A DNA stretch of 64,000 nt from Bolinopsis microptera (GCF_026151205.1 NC_087084.1:1898312-1962311); one strand, 5' to 3'; positions 61,701 through 63,864 are shown, counted from the stretch's first letter. The notes: a model not told the origin generated them from the sequence alone. Translations and numbers: made by a program.

Positions 61701-63864
61701 GCTATCTAACACCTACCTGACACACTAATCTCTGTCAGGATGCACCGAGGTAAGGGTCTAGCTGCCTTCCTCAAGTAATGTTACCATGGTAACACTACCA
61801 TATAAGGTAATGTTACCATGGTAACCATGCTATCTAACACCCACCTGACACACTAATCTCTGTCAGGATGCACCGAGGTAAGGGTTTAGCTGCCTTCCTC
61901 TAGTAATGTTACCATGGTAACACTACCATATAAGGTAATGTTACCATGGTAACCATGCTATCTAACACCCACCTGACACACTAATCTCTGTCAGGATGCA
62001 CCGAGGTAAGGGTCTAGCTGCCTTCCTCAAGTAATGTTACCATGGTAACACTACCATATAAGGTAATGTTACCATGGTAACCATGCTATCTAACACCCAC
62101 CTGACACACTAATCTCTGTCAGGATGCACCGAGGTAAGGGTTTAGCTGCCTTCCTCAAGTAATGTTACCATGGTAACACTACCATATAAGGTAATGTTAC
62201 CATGGTAACACTACCATATAACGTAATGTTACCATGGTAACCATGCTATCTAACACCCACCTGACACACTAATCTCTGTCAGGATGCACCGAGGTAAGGG
62301 TTTAGCTGCCTTCCTCAAGTAATGTTACCATGGTAACACTACCATATAAGGTAATGTTACCATGGTAACACTACCATATAACGTAATGTTACCATGGTAA
62401 CCATGCTATCTAACACCCACCTGACACACTAATCTCTGTCAGGATGCACCGAGGTAAGGGTCTAGCTGCCTTCCTCAAGTAATGTTACCATGGTAACACT
62501 ACCATATAAGGTAATGTTACCATGGTAACCATGCTATCTAACACCCACCTGACACACTAATCTCTGTCAGGATGCACCGAGGTAAGGGTTTAGCTGCCTT
62601 CCTCAAGTAATGTTACCATGGTAACACTACCATATAAGGTAATGTTACCATGGTAACACTACCATATAAGGTAATGTTACCATGGTAACCATGCTATCTA
62701 ACACCCACCTGACACACTAATCTCTGTCAGGATGCACCGAGGTAAGGGTCTAGCTGCCTTCCTCTAGTAATGTTACCATGGTAACACTACCATATAAGGT
62801 AATGTTACCATGGTAACCATGCTATCTAACACCCACCTGACACACTAATCTCTGTCAGGATGCACCGAGGTAAGGGTCTAGCTGCCTTCCTCAAGTAATG
62901 TTACCATGGTAACACTACCATATAACGTAATGTTACCATGGTAACACTACCATATAACGTAATGTTACCATGGTAACACTACCATATAAGGTAATGTTAC
63001 CATGGTAACCATGCTATCTAACACCCACCTGACACACTAATCTGTCAGGATGCACCGAGGTAAGGGTCTAGCTGCCTTCCTCAAGTAATGTTACCATGGT
63101 AACACTACCATATAAGGTAATGTTACCATGGTAACCATGCTATCGAACACCTACCTGACACACTAATCTCTGTCAGGATGCACCGAGGTAAGGGTCTAGC
63201 TGCCTTCCTCAAGGCTATTGGTTATCTTATCCCGCTTATGGACGCAGAATACGCCAGATACTACACTCAGGAGGTGATGTTGATTCTGATTCGAGAGTTC
63301 CAGTCCCCTGACGAGGAGATGAAGAAGATCGTGTTGAAGGTACGTGTAGTCAACAGCTACATAGCAACAGCTACATAGCGACAGCTACATAGCAACAGCT
63401 ACATAGCAACAGCTACATAGCAACAGCTACATAGCAACAGCTACATAGCAACAGCTACATAGCAACAGCTACATAGCAACAGCTACATAGCAACAGCTAC
63501 ATAGCAACAGCTACATAGCAACAGCTACATAGCAACAGCTACATAGCAACAGCTACATAGCAACAGCTACATAGCAACATCTACATAGCAACAGCTACAT
63601 AGCAATTAGCAACATAGCAATTAGCAACAGCTACATAGCAGCAGCTAACGTAGCTCTCATCATTTGAAAATGTTATTTGACACATTTCTGTAAGGGGATT
63701 TCAAAAAGGTGGATGGCTAATATTTTGATGAATTGATATTTTGATGAATTATATTAAAGGAAAGGCGACTATTAAGATATTGTTCAGGTAGTAAAGCAGT
63801 GTTGTGGTACTGATGGTGTAGAGAGTCAGTACATCAGGGAGGAAATACTTCCAGAGTTCTTCAG
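16932..63864 (+). CDS. SF3B1: Splicing factor 3B subunit 1 (SF3b155), 18 exons, continues past the right edge
   Basis: Coding exons: 16932-16956, 18329-18402, 30683-30738, 31373-31517, 31717-31914, 32054-32145, 32471-32579, 50520-50728, 51510-51705, 51911-52059, 52211-52391, 53350-53490, 58257-58418, 58776-58947, 59188-59384, 59873-60069, 63177-63339, 63788-63864. They total 2543 nt (847 codons plus 2 nt) and every junction agrees in phase. The product follows human SF3B1 closely: MSAPKTHEE start, [12 protein letters not shown], repeated W(D/E)xTP ULM/phospho motifs, the SF3B6-binding [12 protein letters not shown] segment, then HEAT repeats. SF3B1 holds the branch-site adenosine in the U2 snRNP. 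Residues equal to the cancer hotspots are wild type: E654, R657, H694, K698, K732 (human E622, R625, H662, K666, K700). The remaining ~460 residues lie beyond the window. Confidence 0.97.
17404..17889 (-). CDS. Possible single-pass membrane protein nested in SF3B1 intron 1
   Basis: This open frame of 161 codons lies in a comparatively GC-rich block. The likely start is the internal Met34 (17790), giving [20 protein letters not shown], a short lumenal end plus one membrane helix, then a charged ~100-residue tail ([19 protein letters not shown]...). The base composition and absence of internal repeats argue that it is more than chance, but I recognise no family. It could be a nested gene or a piece of a mobile element. 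No splice evidence was found. Confidence 0.35.
   Translation of the reverse strand: MHVPSTINHDNVHAYGQCLLLHLSYANIINSISMEPSSILILIAIVLLGVAIMGGGTMVFCCHGFERGLPFLSVRELYDELGDLDRRTTDRYRDFAVLINHVAVQLQRGAANIPRQHLVKETSTVMEMEEGKTAVGCQSTPTRQIMVGPAQGDFIISIPDE
18329..18402 (+). CDS. SF3B1: SF3B1 exon 2
   Basis: Acceptor gttgcag, donor gtacga, ends in phase 0. It encodes [13 protein letters not shown]..., matching the human DIEAQIREIQGKK helix after KTHE. The following intron is 12.3 kb and contains the PRODH gene. Confidence 0.9.
18526..18700. repeat. Dispersed repeat, copy A
   Basis: The block with ccttgttttacttgccgtac, then tacagcaaggtcat, is a diverged copy of the block at 46811-46975 (ccttgtttaacactgccgta). 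Both share ggaacc, gccgtacagcaa, ggcacata and tatccttgta-like landmarks in the same order. It is probably a mobile-element fragment of unknown class. Confidence 0.55.
19940..20445. repeat. 19-bp minisatellite in SF3B1 intron 2
   Basis: The unit is tattgaggggtactgactc, about 25 copies. Variants (ctcaattg / ctctattg; gactc / ggctc / gattc) recur in blocks, so part of the array was duplicated as a longer unit. Confidence 0.95.
21677..21778. promoter_or_regulatory. Cluster of five CACGTG E-boxes
   Basis: Five CACGTG hexamers, mostly in the context (T)CACGTG(AC/TC), fall within about 100 bp, followed by TATA-like AT-rich sequence near 21835-21870. bHLH-Zip factors (USF, MITF, MYC type) bind such sites in animals. 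No gene start is adjacent; PRODH begins 6 kb downstream. The cluster may also be repeat-derived. Confidence 0.3.
22125..23430. repeat. 16/18-bp minisatellite with 384-bp higher-order repeat
   Basis: Units of acactgtgtttcacagtt (18) and acactgtgtttctgtt (16) alternate over 1.3 kb. A block starting near 22562 recurs 384 bp later near 22946 with the same order of variants. Long open frames here reflect lack of stop codons in the unit, not coding. Confidence 0.95.
23897..25690. repeat. 51-bp tandem array, about 35 copies
   Basis: The unit, containing tgtactgctgccagctgcta and gttgtataatgcttattgg, repeats with exact 51-bp spacing, leaving a 604-codon open frame with a 17-residue period. Three variable positions (cagctCc/cagctGc, tataAtgc/tataCtgc, ttatTgg/ttatCgg) are distributed unevenly: the CTCC variant only in copies 3-14, the CTGC variant mostly in the last third. 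Confidence 0.97.
26150..26490. repeat. About 43-bp tandem repeat
   Basis: The unit is ttaagttattgtaaaactac, then agtattgtaaaactacaggtccc, with truncated copies. It is itself built from an internal 15-bp duplication (tattgtaaaactaca). Confidence 0.9.
26491..27768. other. Sequence upstream of PRODH, no gene seen
   Basis: AT-rich with a short tcta-atagtat repeat near 27120-27155. TATA-like strings (tatgatataatattcc at 27702-27717) lie about 50 bp before the PRODH ATG and could belong to its promoter. Confidence 0.35.
27769..29577 (+). CDS. PRODH: Proline dehydrogenase, mitochondrial, intronless
   Basis: The 602-residue product equals the animal PRODH length. It oxidises proline to pyrroline-5-carboxylate with FAD in mitochondria. 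Visible family motifs in order: [13 protein letters not shown] (109-121), an EF-hand-like insert (about 281-328), DAEQTYFQP (385-393), [12 protein letters not shown] (414-425), [12 protein letters not shown] (445-456), ASHNE (500-504), QLLGMCDQ (530-537), YKYVPYGP (550-557) and [11 protein letters not shown] (562-572). The N-terminus (Arg, Leu, Ser-rich, no acid before residue 41) fits a mitochondrial presequence. The gene has no introns and lies in intron 2 of SF3B1 on the same strand, which suggests a retrocopy, although the frame is fully intact. MM at the start leaves either Met possible. Confidence 0.93.
   Translation: MMLRVNNVLRSTSLGALPRYGRLQALPQLQHSTPARHKRSDAQTDSHVVPPVLLNFQDAKAAYESKNTFELFRSRIVLRLCGIDSIVNNNEKLLKFSKIMLPKKMFDSVMRMTFYGQFVGGADVNDLRPKLSKMQEYGVKPILDYSVEADLKEDETDEIPEIAVTEVQFKQDSISSKRNTHQAVARAYPYKGEDSCEENLNIFLECLETASQVCDKNAFSAIKVTGLGKPNALLEGSHFLHRIQELYIKHSQTFEGTLPSYINIKYLPKDVLGPKELLAELRMTLDNFRAMLTSLGADLSESEITDLFNSMSPDEMGHIKYHRFRESCMPGPPEKPLYTVLTHLNLPDGKIKMSADHLEALNRVEERLIVLCDRAVELDAKILIDAEQTYFQPMIDYFANKMMSRYNKENVYVFNTYQCYLKSTPSQLIYDADKANVLGYKLGAKLVRGAYMEQERQRALDLNYEDPIYPDKAHTNSCYHNMVEIVLKQIERQKCQVMIASHNEFTIQYVVERMRQSGICPANGGIFFGQLLGMCDQVTYLLGAGGYCSYKYVPYGPIEAVLPYLSRRAYENKGMLKGSQKEIELLKGELKRRRWSVFSTAN
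29578..30682. other. Remainder of SF3B1 intron 2, foldback element only
   Basis: AT-rich sequence with one inverted-repeat element (30004-30156). No gene seen. Confidence 0.4.
30004..30156. mobile_element. Foldback/MITE-like inverted repeat
   Basis: The arm beginning ttcaccctaatgtttttgtg (30004-30050) is matched in reverse complement by the arm ending cacaaaaaatcagggtgaa (30111-30156), imperfect over about 46 bp. A second short inverted pair (gtgac / gtcac) lies inside. Confidence 0.6.
30683..30738 (+). CDS. SF3B1: SF3B1 exon 3
   Basis: Acceptor ttctcag, donor gtaagt. It encodes [19 protein letters not shown] (last codon completed by exon 4), equivalent to the human YYDQEIYGG segment. Confidence 0.88.
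31081..31118. repeat. Short perfect inverted repeat
   Basis: atattttgatgata and tatcatcaaaatat form 14-bp perfect arms around a 10-bp loop in SF3B1 intron 3. Confidence 0.8.
31373..31517 (+). CDS. SF3B1: SF3B1 exon 4
   Basis: Acceptor tatcccag, donor gtaagt. It encodes an acidic, poorly conserved stretch ([18 protein letters not shown]...), replacing the human DDDDDY / TSLLGQKKPGYH region. Phase supports the assignment. Confidence 0.8.
31717..31914 (+). CDS. SF3B1: SF3B1 exon 5
   Basis: Acceptor gttcccag, donor gtcagt. It encodes [19 protein letters not shown], then [18 protein letters not shown] and [16 protein letters not shown], which match the human [16 protein letters not shown] and RTYMDVMREQHLTKEE. 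Confidence 0.95.
32054..32145 (+). CDS. SF3B1: SF3B1 exon 6
   Basis: Acceptor ttctcag, donor gtacgt. It encodes [18 protein letters not shown] and ends in PAKKKRR, corresponding to the human basic PSKRKRR nuclear-localisation segment just before the first W-D motif. Confidence 0.9.
32341..32468. repeat. 18-bp array of CACGTGACGTCACT abutting the exon 7 acceptor
   Basis: About seven copies of aaaacacgtgacgtcact run to within a few bases of the authentic acceptor tattccag. Each unit joins an E-box (CACGTG) and a CRE core (TGACGTCA). Confidence 0.95.
32471..32579 (+). CDS. SF3B1: SF3B1 exon 7
   Basis: Acceptor tattccag, donor gtaggc. It begins RWDVSTP and ends STWDPE, two U2AF-ligand-motif-like tryptophans. 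It is preceded directly by an 18-bp CACGTGACGTCACT array and followed by the 17.9-kb intron 7 with four nested genes. Confidence 0.9.
32580..33074. other. Start of SF3B1 intron 7 up to the SRCR-like gene, no gene seen
   Basis: On the minus strand an open frame (33065 down to 32944, hydrophobic) follows an AG only 29 bases beyond the possible donor of the SRCR-like gene's last exon. A 29-base intron is implausible, so this is treated as 3' flank. Confidence 0.4.
33075..35088 (-). CDS. Secreted protein with two SRCR-like domains, five exons, nested in SF3B1 intron 7
   Basis: Minus-strand exons 35088-35040, 34496-34347, 34120-33959, 33572-33480 and 33316-33075 all join in phase 1 to 231 residues plus stop. 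Exon 1 encodes a signal peptide ([16 protein letters not shown]). Exons 2-3 form domain 1 ([15 protein letters not shown] ... [32 protein letters not shown]); exons 4-5 form domain 2 ([20 protein letters not shown] ... [29 protein letters not shown]). This is the short SRCR-like type common in cnidarian proteins. The final cysteine of each domain is missing (FFTS, FLAS). The two-exon-per-domain plan with constant phase implies domain duplication. The stop falls in exon 5 at 33075; a further exon cannot be excluded. Donors are gttagt, gtgagt, gtgagc and gtatgt. Confidence 0.72.
34505..34895. repeat. Minisatellite of gtgtaggat/gtgtagaat/atttaggaat
   Basis: Units of 9-10 bp combine into blocks of about 28 bp (gaatgtgtaggatgtgtag then aatatttag). 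It lies in intron 1 of the nested SRCR-like gene, adjoining its exon 2 acceptor. Confidence 0.9.
35953..36915 (-). mobile_element. Decayed PIF/Harbinger transposon
   Basis: TIRs GGGGTCCTTTCCGAAA (35953-35968) and its reverse complement at 36900-36915 are flanked by the 3-bp duplication CAG (35950-35952 and 36916-36918). Inside, the minus strand encodes a DDE_Tnp_4-type transposase fragment in two frames: [20 protein letters not shown], then [17 protein letters not shown] and [15 protein letters not shown] one-base frame change separates them and the rest is missing, so it is inactive. Subterminal ACTTAAGT-type motifs recur at both ends. Confidence 0.8.
36258..36540 (-). pseudogene. Harbinger transposase fragment, frameshifted
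   Basis: Read on the minus strand, [11 protein letters not shown] (first catalytic Asp region of the DDE_Tnp_4 family) ends in a frameshift, and the next frame continues [19 protein letters not shown] then [11 protein letters not shown] (second Asp region). The third catalytic region is not found. Confidence 0.75.
37530..38185. repeat. 87-89-bp tandem repeat, eight copies
   Basis: The unit includes cataatatcgagataaaggg, aattcaagcagcctgaataa and aggaaaatgttcattctga. The first copies are 87 bp, later ones 89 bp with an extra 'ca' in cgtacaagg. Confidence 0.95.
38480..39010. repeat. About 120-bp repeat with CACGTG-rich core
   Basis: Four to five copies of gaggtatgtgctgatctcac followed by runs of acgtgcacaac and gagactgatcactg. 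Alternate copies resemble each other, indicating a roughly 240-bp higher-order unit. Confidence 0.9.
39121..39450. repeat. 7-bp (tactgaa)n array
   Basis: Runs of aatactg/aatactc with occasional insertion of gaatgaatactg. Not a telomere repeat. Confidence 0.95.
39651..39689. repeat. Perfect 19-bp inverted repeat, 1-base centre
   Basis: cttttggttttccctatga, then a, then tcatagggaaaaccaaaag: exact reverse complements, able to extrude a near-loopless hairpin. Confidence 0.95.
39748..39948 (+). pseudogene. Possible C-terminal remnant of a LINE polyprotein
   Basis: A 66-codon frame ends [20 protein letters not shown], resembling the common RDRxxWR ending of LINE ORF2 proteins, and is followed after the stop by a (TAG)n microsatellite as in LINE/SINE tails. 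Too short to be sure. Confidence 0.3.
39957..40170. repeat. Duplicated ~65-bp tRNA-like segment around a CACGTG/GACGTC array
   Basis: tagtagtagtgtgtagga begins two copies (39959 and 40101), each containing gtggtagagcgggtgattcc, which resembles a tRNA D-arm / A-box, and ending at acaaagttacaacgtg. Between them lies a 20-bp array (catgacgtcacaccacgtgt, three to four copies). It may be a tRNA-derived SINE head; no complete tRNA fold is present. Confidence 0.45.
41054..42310 (-). CDS. Carbohydrate sulfotransferase 1 of 2, intronless
   Basis: The 418-residue type II Golgi protein has a short cytosolic end, a membrane anchor (about 52-69, [19 protein letters not shown]), then a Pro-rich stem. PAPS-binding motifs are intact: the 5'-phosphosulfate loop [15 protein letters not shown] (96-110) and the 3'-phosphate motif [15 protein letters not shown] (236-250, Arg241 and Ser249). 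The fold is that of GlcNAc/Gal/keratan sulfate sulfotransferases (CHST1-7 class), which transfer sulfate from PAPS to glycans. The acceptor sugar cannot be told. The first ~28 residues may be non-coding; M22 or M28 are alternative starts. It is paralogous to 47636-48772. Confidence 0.88.
   Translation of the reverse strand: MQCCKTRVLRTRILLTFRRLGMKGILNMSPWFQQKLHYVNKQPIIVPSLTKWLVRCFLVLFCILFVRSLYTSPPKPLDPAFNLKLDPDMKLILLLTPYRGGSTFLGRIFDTNPAMQYLFEPFYDVAVRELYSRGQILGARADHTEADLRMLYLQQILHNCTVYKSWFPEKYEWCGSPEENLIRYNSTECEKKFYRPNKTPKEICKLRKIIVLKVIRQQHLSDILKIAQIRTANIKIIHLLRHPIPLMMSRGTGGKYFGWDRRTQVENGHDLWGRRVKSSWETYNYCAYNLESVRFAASNPWLGRVFMTVTHREMSLEPLKTTERIYNFVEETLTDEIKEYIFKMANADDQSNENRHDGLDTFKNSTETVNAWKDLKNQRIRFWDLYSVESQCKLLFGLLKEGFTVDSIPYDKLRYLHL
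42473..43437. mobile_element. Non-autonomous TIR element, G-rich
   Basis: Perfect 13-bp terminal inverted repeats GGGGTCGTTCACA (42473-42485) and its complement (43425-43437); no clear target duplication. The interior carries G runs and three copies of gtcaggccatgattacgt followed by attgctgtcagg (43255-43395). No ORF. Confidence 0.6.
43690..43732. repeat. Poly-C tract of about 43
   Basis: Near-uninterrupted C run. The open frame through it on the minus strand is poly-Gly and not a gene. Confidence 0.95.
43968..45071 (-). CDS. Class-A (rhodopsin-like) GPCR, intronless, without DRY motif
   Basis: The 367-residue protein has seven hydrophobic helices. TM1 carries GTVGNLISF (Asn41), TM2 carries TGNDILIS (Asp67), Cys97 and Cys173 can form the TM3-ECL2 disulfide, and TM7 ends in [11 protein letters not shown] (NPxxY at 300-304). 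At the end of TM3 the usual DRY is replaced by SRT (121-123, [12 protein letters not shown]). An N-glycosylation site lies at Asn5, and the tail is Ser/Thr-rich with an acidic cluster. Ligand unknown; cnidarian and other invertebrate genomes carry many such orphan receptors. It lies between the two sulfotransferases on the same strand. Confidence 0.85.
   Translation of the reverse strand: MTMVNSTSSYAVVTKPAYNEEADMTYGSICCLFFFIGTVGNLISFIYFKSKKRDISNVIYMVITGNDILISIAILPVGISSLSNRQPGPWFASEYGCVAWVFLWNISVSLSIFLVMCLSISRTIALLRPFKQQNIKYLIISVITYSVLRLAQNIRMYMYEFLGMSYDSDYLRCNISATSDLIIGTEFFTLLIIGNLTYIAPAFVVAMSCIISAVLLRRSGVQVQQEELQRSRNRATVTILMFALLYGVCNIPLAMHYIFKTYIRITYDNEWYDSLYQFDTQYYYNNAVQTLLLAANSAANPILYFWRMPRLKEGTLSSIRRISTLIREVTRSTSNVRQVEEECENNVAQNISVTPNPLAAATEETEL
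45236..45362. repeat. 9-bp (agagtatag)n array
   Basis: Direct repeats of gagtataga with minor interruptions. Confidence 0.95.
45830..45870. repeat. Perfect 20-bp inverted repeat, 1-base centre
   Basis: attttctcagcacctgtgac, then t, then gtcacaggtgctgagaaaat: exact reverse complements. The arm contains CAGGTG E-boxes. Confidence 0.97.
46811..46975. repeat. Dispersed repeat, copy B
   Basis: Diverged counterpart of 18526-18700; see that entry for shared landmarks. Confidence 0.55.
47275..47415. mobile_element. Solo end of the PIF/Harbinger element
   Basis: Closely matches the left 140 bp of the element at 35953-36915, beginning GGGGTCCTTTCCGAAA and including ACTTAAGT motifs, then stops. The right end is absent. 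Confidence 0.85.
47636..48772 (-). CDS. Carbohydrate sulfotransferase 2 of 2, intronless
   Basis: The 378-residue paralogue of the 41054-42310 gene has a membrane anchor near 9-24 ([17 protein letters not shown]), PAPS loop [15 protein letters not shown] and 3'-phosphate motif [15 protein letters not shown]. The central ~170 residues (ELYSRGQ to NLESVR) are identical to the paralogue, while the N-terminal stem and the C-terminal [19 protein letters not shown] region differ. Upstream in-frame codons ([13 protein letters not shown]) align with the longer N-terminus of the paralogue but lack a Met, supporting the start used here. The 3' flank is also shared. Confidence 0.9.
   Translation of the reverse strand: MNVPSLTKWVIRCFLALFCICFYKLSNSSSSEPPKPIDPAFNLTMDPDVKLILLLTSFRGGSTFLGRIFDINPAVQYLFEPFYDVALRELYSRGQILGARADHTEADLRMLYLQQILHNCTVYKSWFPEKYEWCGSPEENLIRYNSTECEKKFYRPNKTPKEICKLRKIIVLKVIRQQHLSDILKIAQIRTANIKIIHLLRHPIPLMMSRGTGGKYFGWDRRTQVENGHDLWGRRVKSSWETYNYCAYNLESVRLAASDPWLRRAFMTVTHREMSLEPLKTTERIYNFVEETLTDEIKEYIFKMANADDQSNENRHDGLDTFKNSTETVNAWKELKNHWVKFWDLYTVESQCKLLFGVLKEGFTVDSIPYEKLRYLHL
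49055..49085. other. GC-rich hairpin cccggcggccttcggccggg
   Basis: A short self-complementary block in otherwise AT-rich DNA, upstream (in minus sense) of the second sulfotransferase. Function unknown; possibly the end of an unrecognised repeat. Confidence 0.4.
49525..49830. repeat. Array of aatactactaatatacataatatt units
   Basis: Units of about 24-27 bp (tactactaatatacataat then attactaa) repeat with deletions. Confidence 0.9.
50220..50485. repeat. About 38-40-bp repeat ending close to the exon 8 acceptor
   Basis: Units of gaaccttattaatataagtt and gataactttattaatata repeat up to about 30 bp before the exon 8 acceptor. Confidence 0.85.
50520..50728 (+). CDS. SF3B1: SF3B1 exon 8, donor copied downstream
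   Basis: Acceptor ctcaacag, donor gtttat. It encodes [34 protein letters not shown] and [16 protein letters not shown], the Thr-Pro-rich region that is phosphorylated during splicing in other animals. The last 17 nt (CAGCTAGGAGACACAG region) are repeated five times in intron 8. The authentic donor is weak (gtttat); the choice rests on reading phase into exon 9. Confidence 0.9.
50712..50978 (+). repeat. Exon 8 donor-junction array (five decoys)
   Basis: The exon end CAGCTAGGAGACACAG followed by gtt is authentic at 50728 and recurs with pseudo-exon ends at 50775, 50826, 50877, 50928 and 50975, separated by (ttaa)n spacers of about 30 bp. Unit 47-51 bp. Confidence 0.95.
51510..51705 (+). CDS. 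SF3B1: SF3B1 exon 9
   Basis: Acceptor ccctacag, donor gtgggt. It encodes [33 protein letters not shown] and [11 protein letters not shown], nearly identical to the human [15 protein letters not shown] and [11 protein letters not shown]. Confidence 0.95.
51706..51805 (+). repeat. Repeat beginning at the exon 9 donor
   Basis: Units of gtggggtatattgcacgt (18 bp), about five copies, begin within 10 bases of the donor gtgggt. They contain gtgggg-like weak donor strings but no exon sequence. Confidence 0.85.
51911..52059 (+). CDS. SF3B1: SF3B1 exon 10
   Basis: Acceptor tgtttcag, donor gtctgt. It encodes a Gly/Val-rich TP segment, then [20 protein letters not shown], matching human [20 protein letters not shown]. 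Confidence 0.95.
52211..52391 (+). CDS. SF3B1: SF3B1 exon 11, SF3B6-binding segment
   Basis: Acceptor cttaaacag, donor gtaaag. It encodes [20 protein letters not shown], then FPSEGYKI and [17 protein letters not shown]; this region binds p14/SF3B6 in human SF3B1. Its last 8 nt and the donor are copied once at 52461-52468. Confidence 0.95.
52384..53215 (+). repeat. Exon 11 junction duplication plus 21-bp intronic minisatellite
   Basis: The exon end ggatccag with gtaaagtgtggttgtaacc (authentic at 52391) recurs at 52468. The rest of the array is aggttgcatagtaaccagtag (21 bp) in more than 30 copies, interspersed with agtttagagttggttatc, and includes a duplicated block of about 230 bp (52600-52830 and 52810-53040 regions). 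Confidence 0.95.
53350..53490 (+). CDS. SF3B1: SF3B1 exon 12, donor copied 86 times downstream
   Basis: Acceptor cctttag, donor gtacag. It encodes [33 protein letters not shown] and [11 protein letters not shown], matching human [23 protein letters not shown]. The authentic donor is inferred to be the first AAG|gtacag because only it follows the full exon. Confidence 0.95.
53491..58160 (+). repeat. Exon 12 donor-junction array: 86 decoy donors, 53-bp unit
   Basis: After the authentic donor (53491) a longer copy of the exon end (53567-53613) is followed by a donor at 53614, and then the same junction recurs every 53 bp to 58119: exactly 85 further steps with no length change. Each unit contains ctctcacaccagaggaact, caag, then gtacagttaaactaggattt and acagggttta. 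Copies are essentially identical; only the last has gtacaatt. Each unit also supplies tttacag, a potential acceptor, 29 nt before the donor. The sequences that follow the first and last donors (acagggtttataggtattgt) match, so the array expanded inside one original intron start. Confidence 0.98.
58257..58418 (+). CDS. SF3B1: SF3B1 exon 13, start of HEAT domain
   Basis: Acceptor ccctccag, donor gttagt; 54 codons, phase 0 at both ends. It encodes [20 protein letters not shown] and [16 protein letters not shown], almost identical to human. Confidence 0.97.
58419..58535 (+). repeat. Exon 13 donor-side repeat
   Basis: Begins at the donor: gttagtaaccattagag occurs twice in tandem, then ttgcttagtaaccagtatag-like units follow. 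The second gttagt (58436) is a donor-like copy. It is related to the intron 11 and 16 minisatellites by the GTAACCAnTA core. Confidence 0.85.
58776..58947 (+). CDS. SF3B1: SF3B1 exon 14
   Basis: Acceptor ccaacag, donor gtgggt. It encodes [20 protein letters not shown] ... [12 protein letters not shown], nearly identical to human. Confidence 0.97.
59188..59384 (+). CDS. SF3B1: SF3B1 exon 15 with E654/R657/H694/K698
   Basis: Acceptor tgaccag, donor gtaggc. It encodes [20 protein letters not shown] ... [14 protein letters not shown]. The residues equal to human E622, R625, H662 and K666 are unchanged. The exon is notably GC-rich compared with its neighbours. Confidence 0.97.
59547..59872 (+). 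repeat. Exon 16 acceptor-junction array (eight decoys)
   Basis: attcag followed by the first 24 nt of the exon (GTTGCTATCTTGATGGGTTG then TGCC) occurs with AG at 59559, 59600, 59641, 59682, 59720, 59758, 59796 and 59834 before the authentic 59872. The unit is 41 bp in the first half and 38 bp in the second. Early copies carry substitutions in the exon part (ttgttggg, ctaatggg). Confidence 0.97.
59873..60069 (+). CDS. SF3B1: SF3B1 exon 16 with K732 (human K700)
   Basis: The authentic acceptor is the last of nine near-identical AG sites because only there does VAILMGCA continue into [15 protein letters not shown]. It contains [15 protein letters not shown] with the K700-equivalent lysine. Donor gtgagc. 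Confidence 0.95.
60070..60500 (+). repeat. 20-bp palindromic minisatellite starting at the exon 16 donor
   Basis: Units of agtaaccagtataggttact then t, about 21 copies. The junction of adjacent units reads GGTTACT-T-AGTAACC, a perfect inverted repeat with one central base, so the array can form a series of hairpins. Confidence 0.95.
60690..63176 (+). repeat. Exon 17 acceptor-junction array (18 decoys), 128-bp unit
   Basis: Acceptor ctctgtcag plus the first 37 nt of the exon (GATGCACCGAGGTAAGGGTC to CTCAAG) recur with AG starting at 60713, 60841 and then every 128 bp to 62121, with later steps of 160, 160, 128, 160, 128 and 190 to 63047, before the authentic one at 63175. The remainder of the unit is acccacctgacacactaat and the palindrome GTTACCATGGTAAC, two to four times; extra palindrome copies explain the longer steps. 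Each unit also carries the internal donor CCGAG|gtaagg. Confidence 0.98.
63177..63339 (+). CDS. SF3B1: SF3B1 exon 17, acceptor copied 18 times upstream
   Basis: The last of 19 tgtcag acceptors is authentic, since only it continues through [19 protein letters not shown]. It encodes MHRGKG where human has QHRGKG. The exon itself contains a strong-looking internal donor, CCGAG|gtaagg, 11 nt after the acceptor. Donor gtacgt. Confidence 0.95.
63345..63640 (+). repeat. 14-bp (caacagctacatag)n starting at the exon 17 donor
   Basis: About 19 copies begin within 12 bases of the donor gtacgt and end in gcaattagcaacatag variants. No exon sequence is included. Confidence 0.95.
63788..63864 (+). CDS. SF3B1: SF3B1 exon 18, last exon in window
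   Basis: Acceptor ttgttcag, donor gttagt. It encodes [20 protein letters not shown] then LPEFFR, equivalent to human [20 protein letters not shown]. The rest of the HEAT domain lies to the right of the window. Confidence 0.95.
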
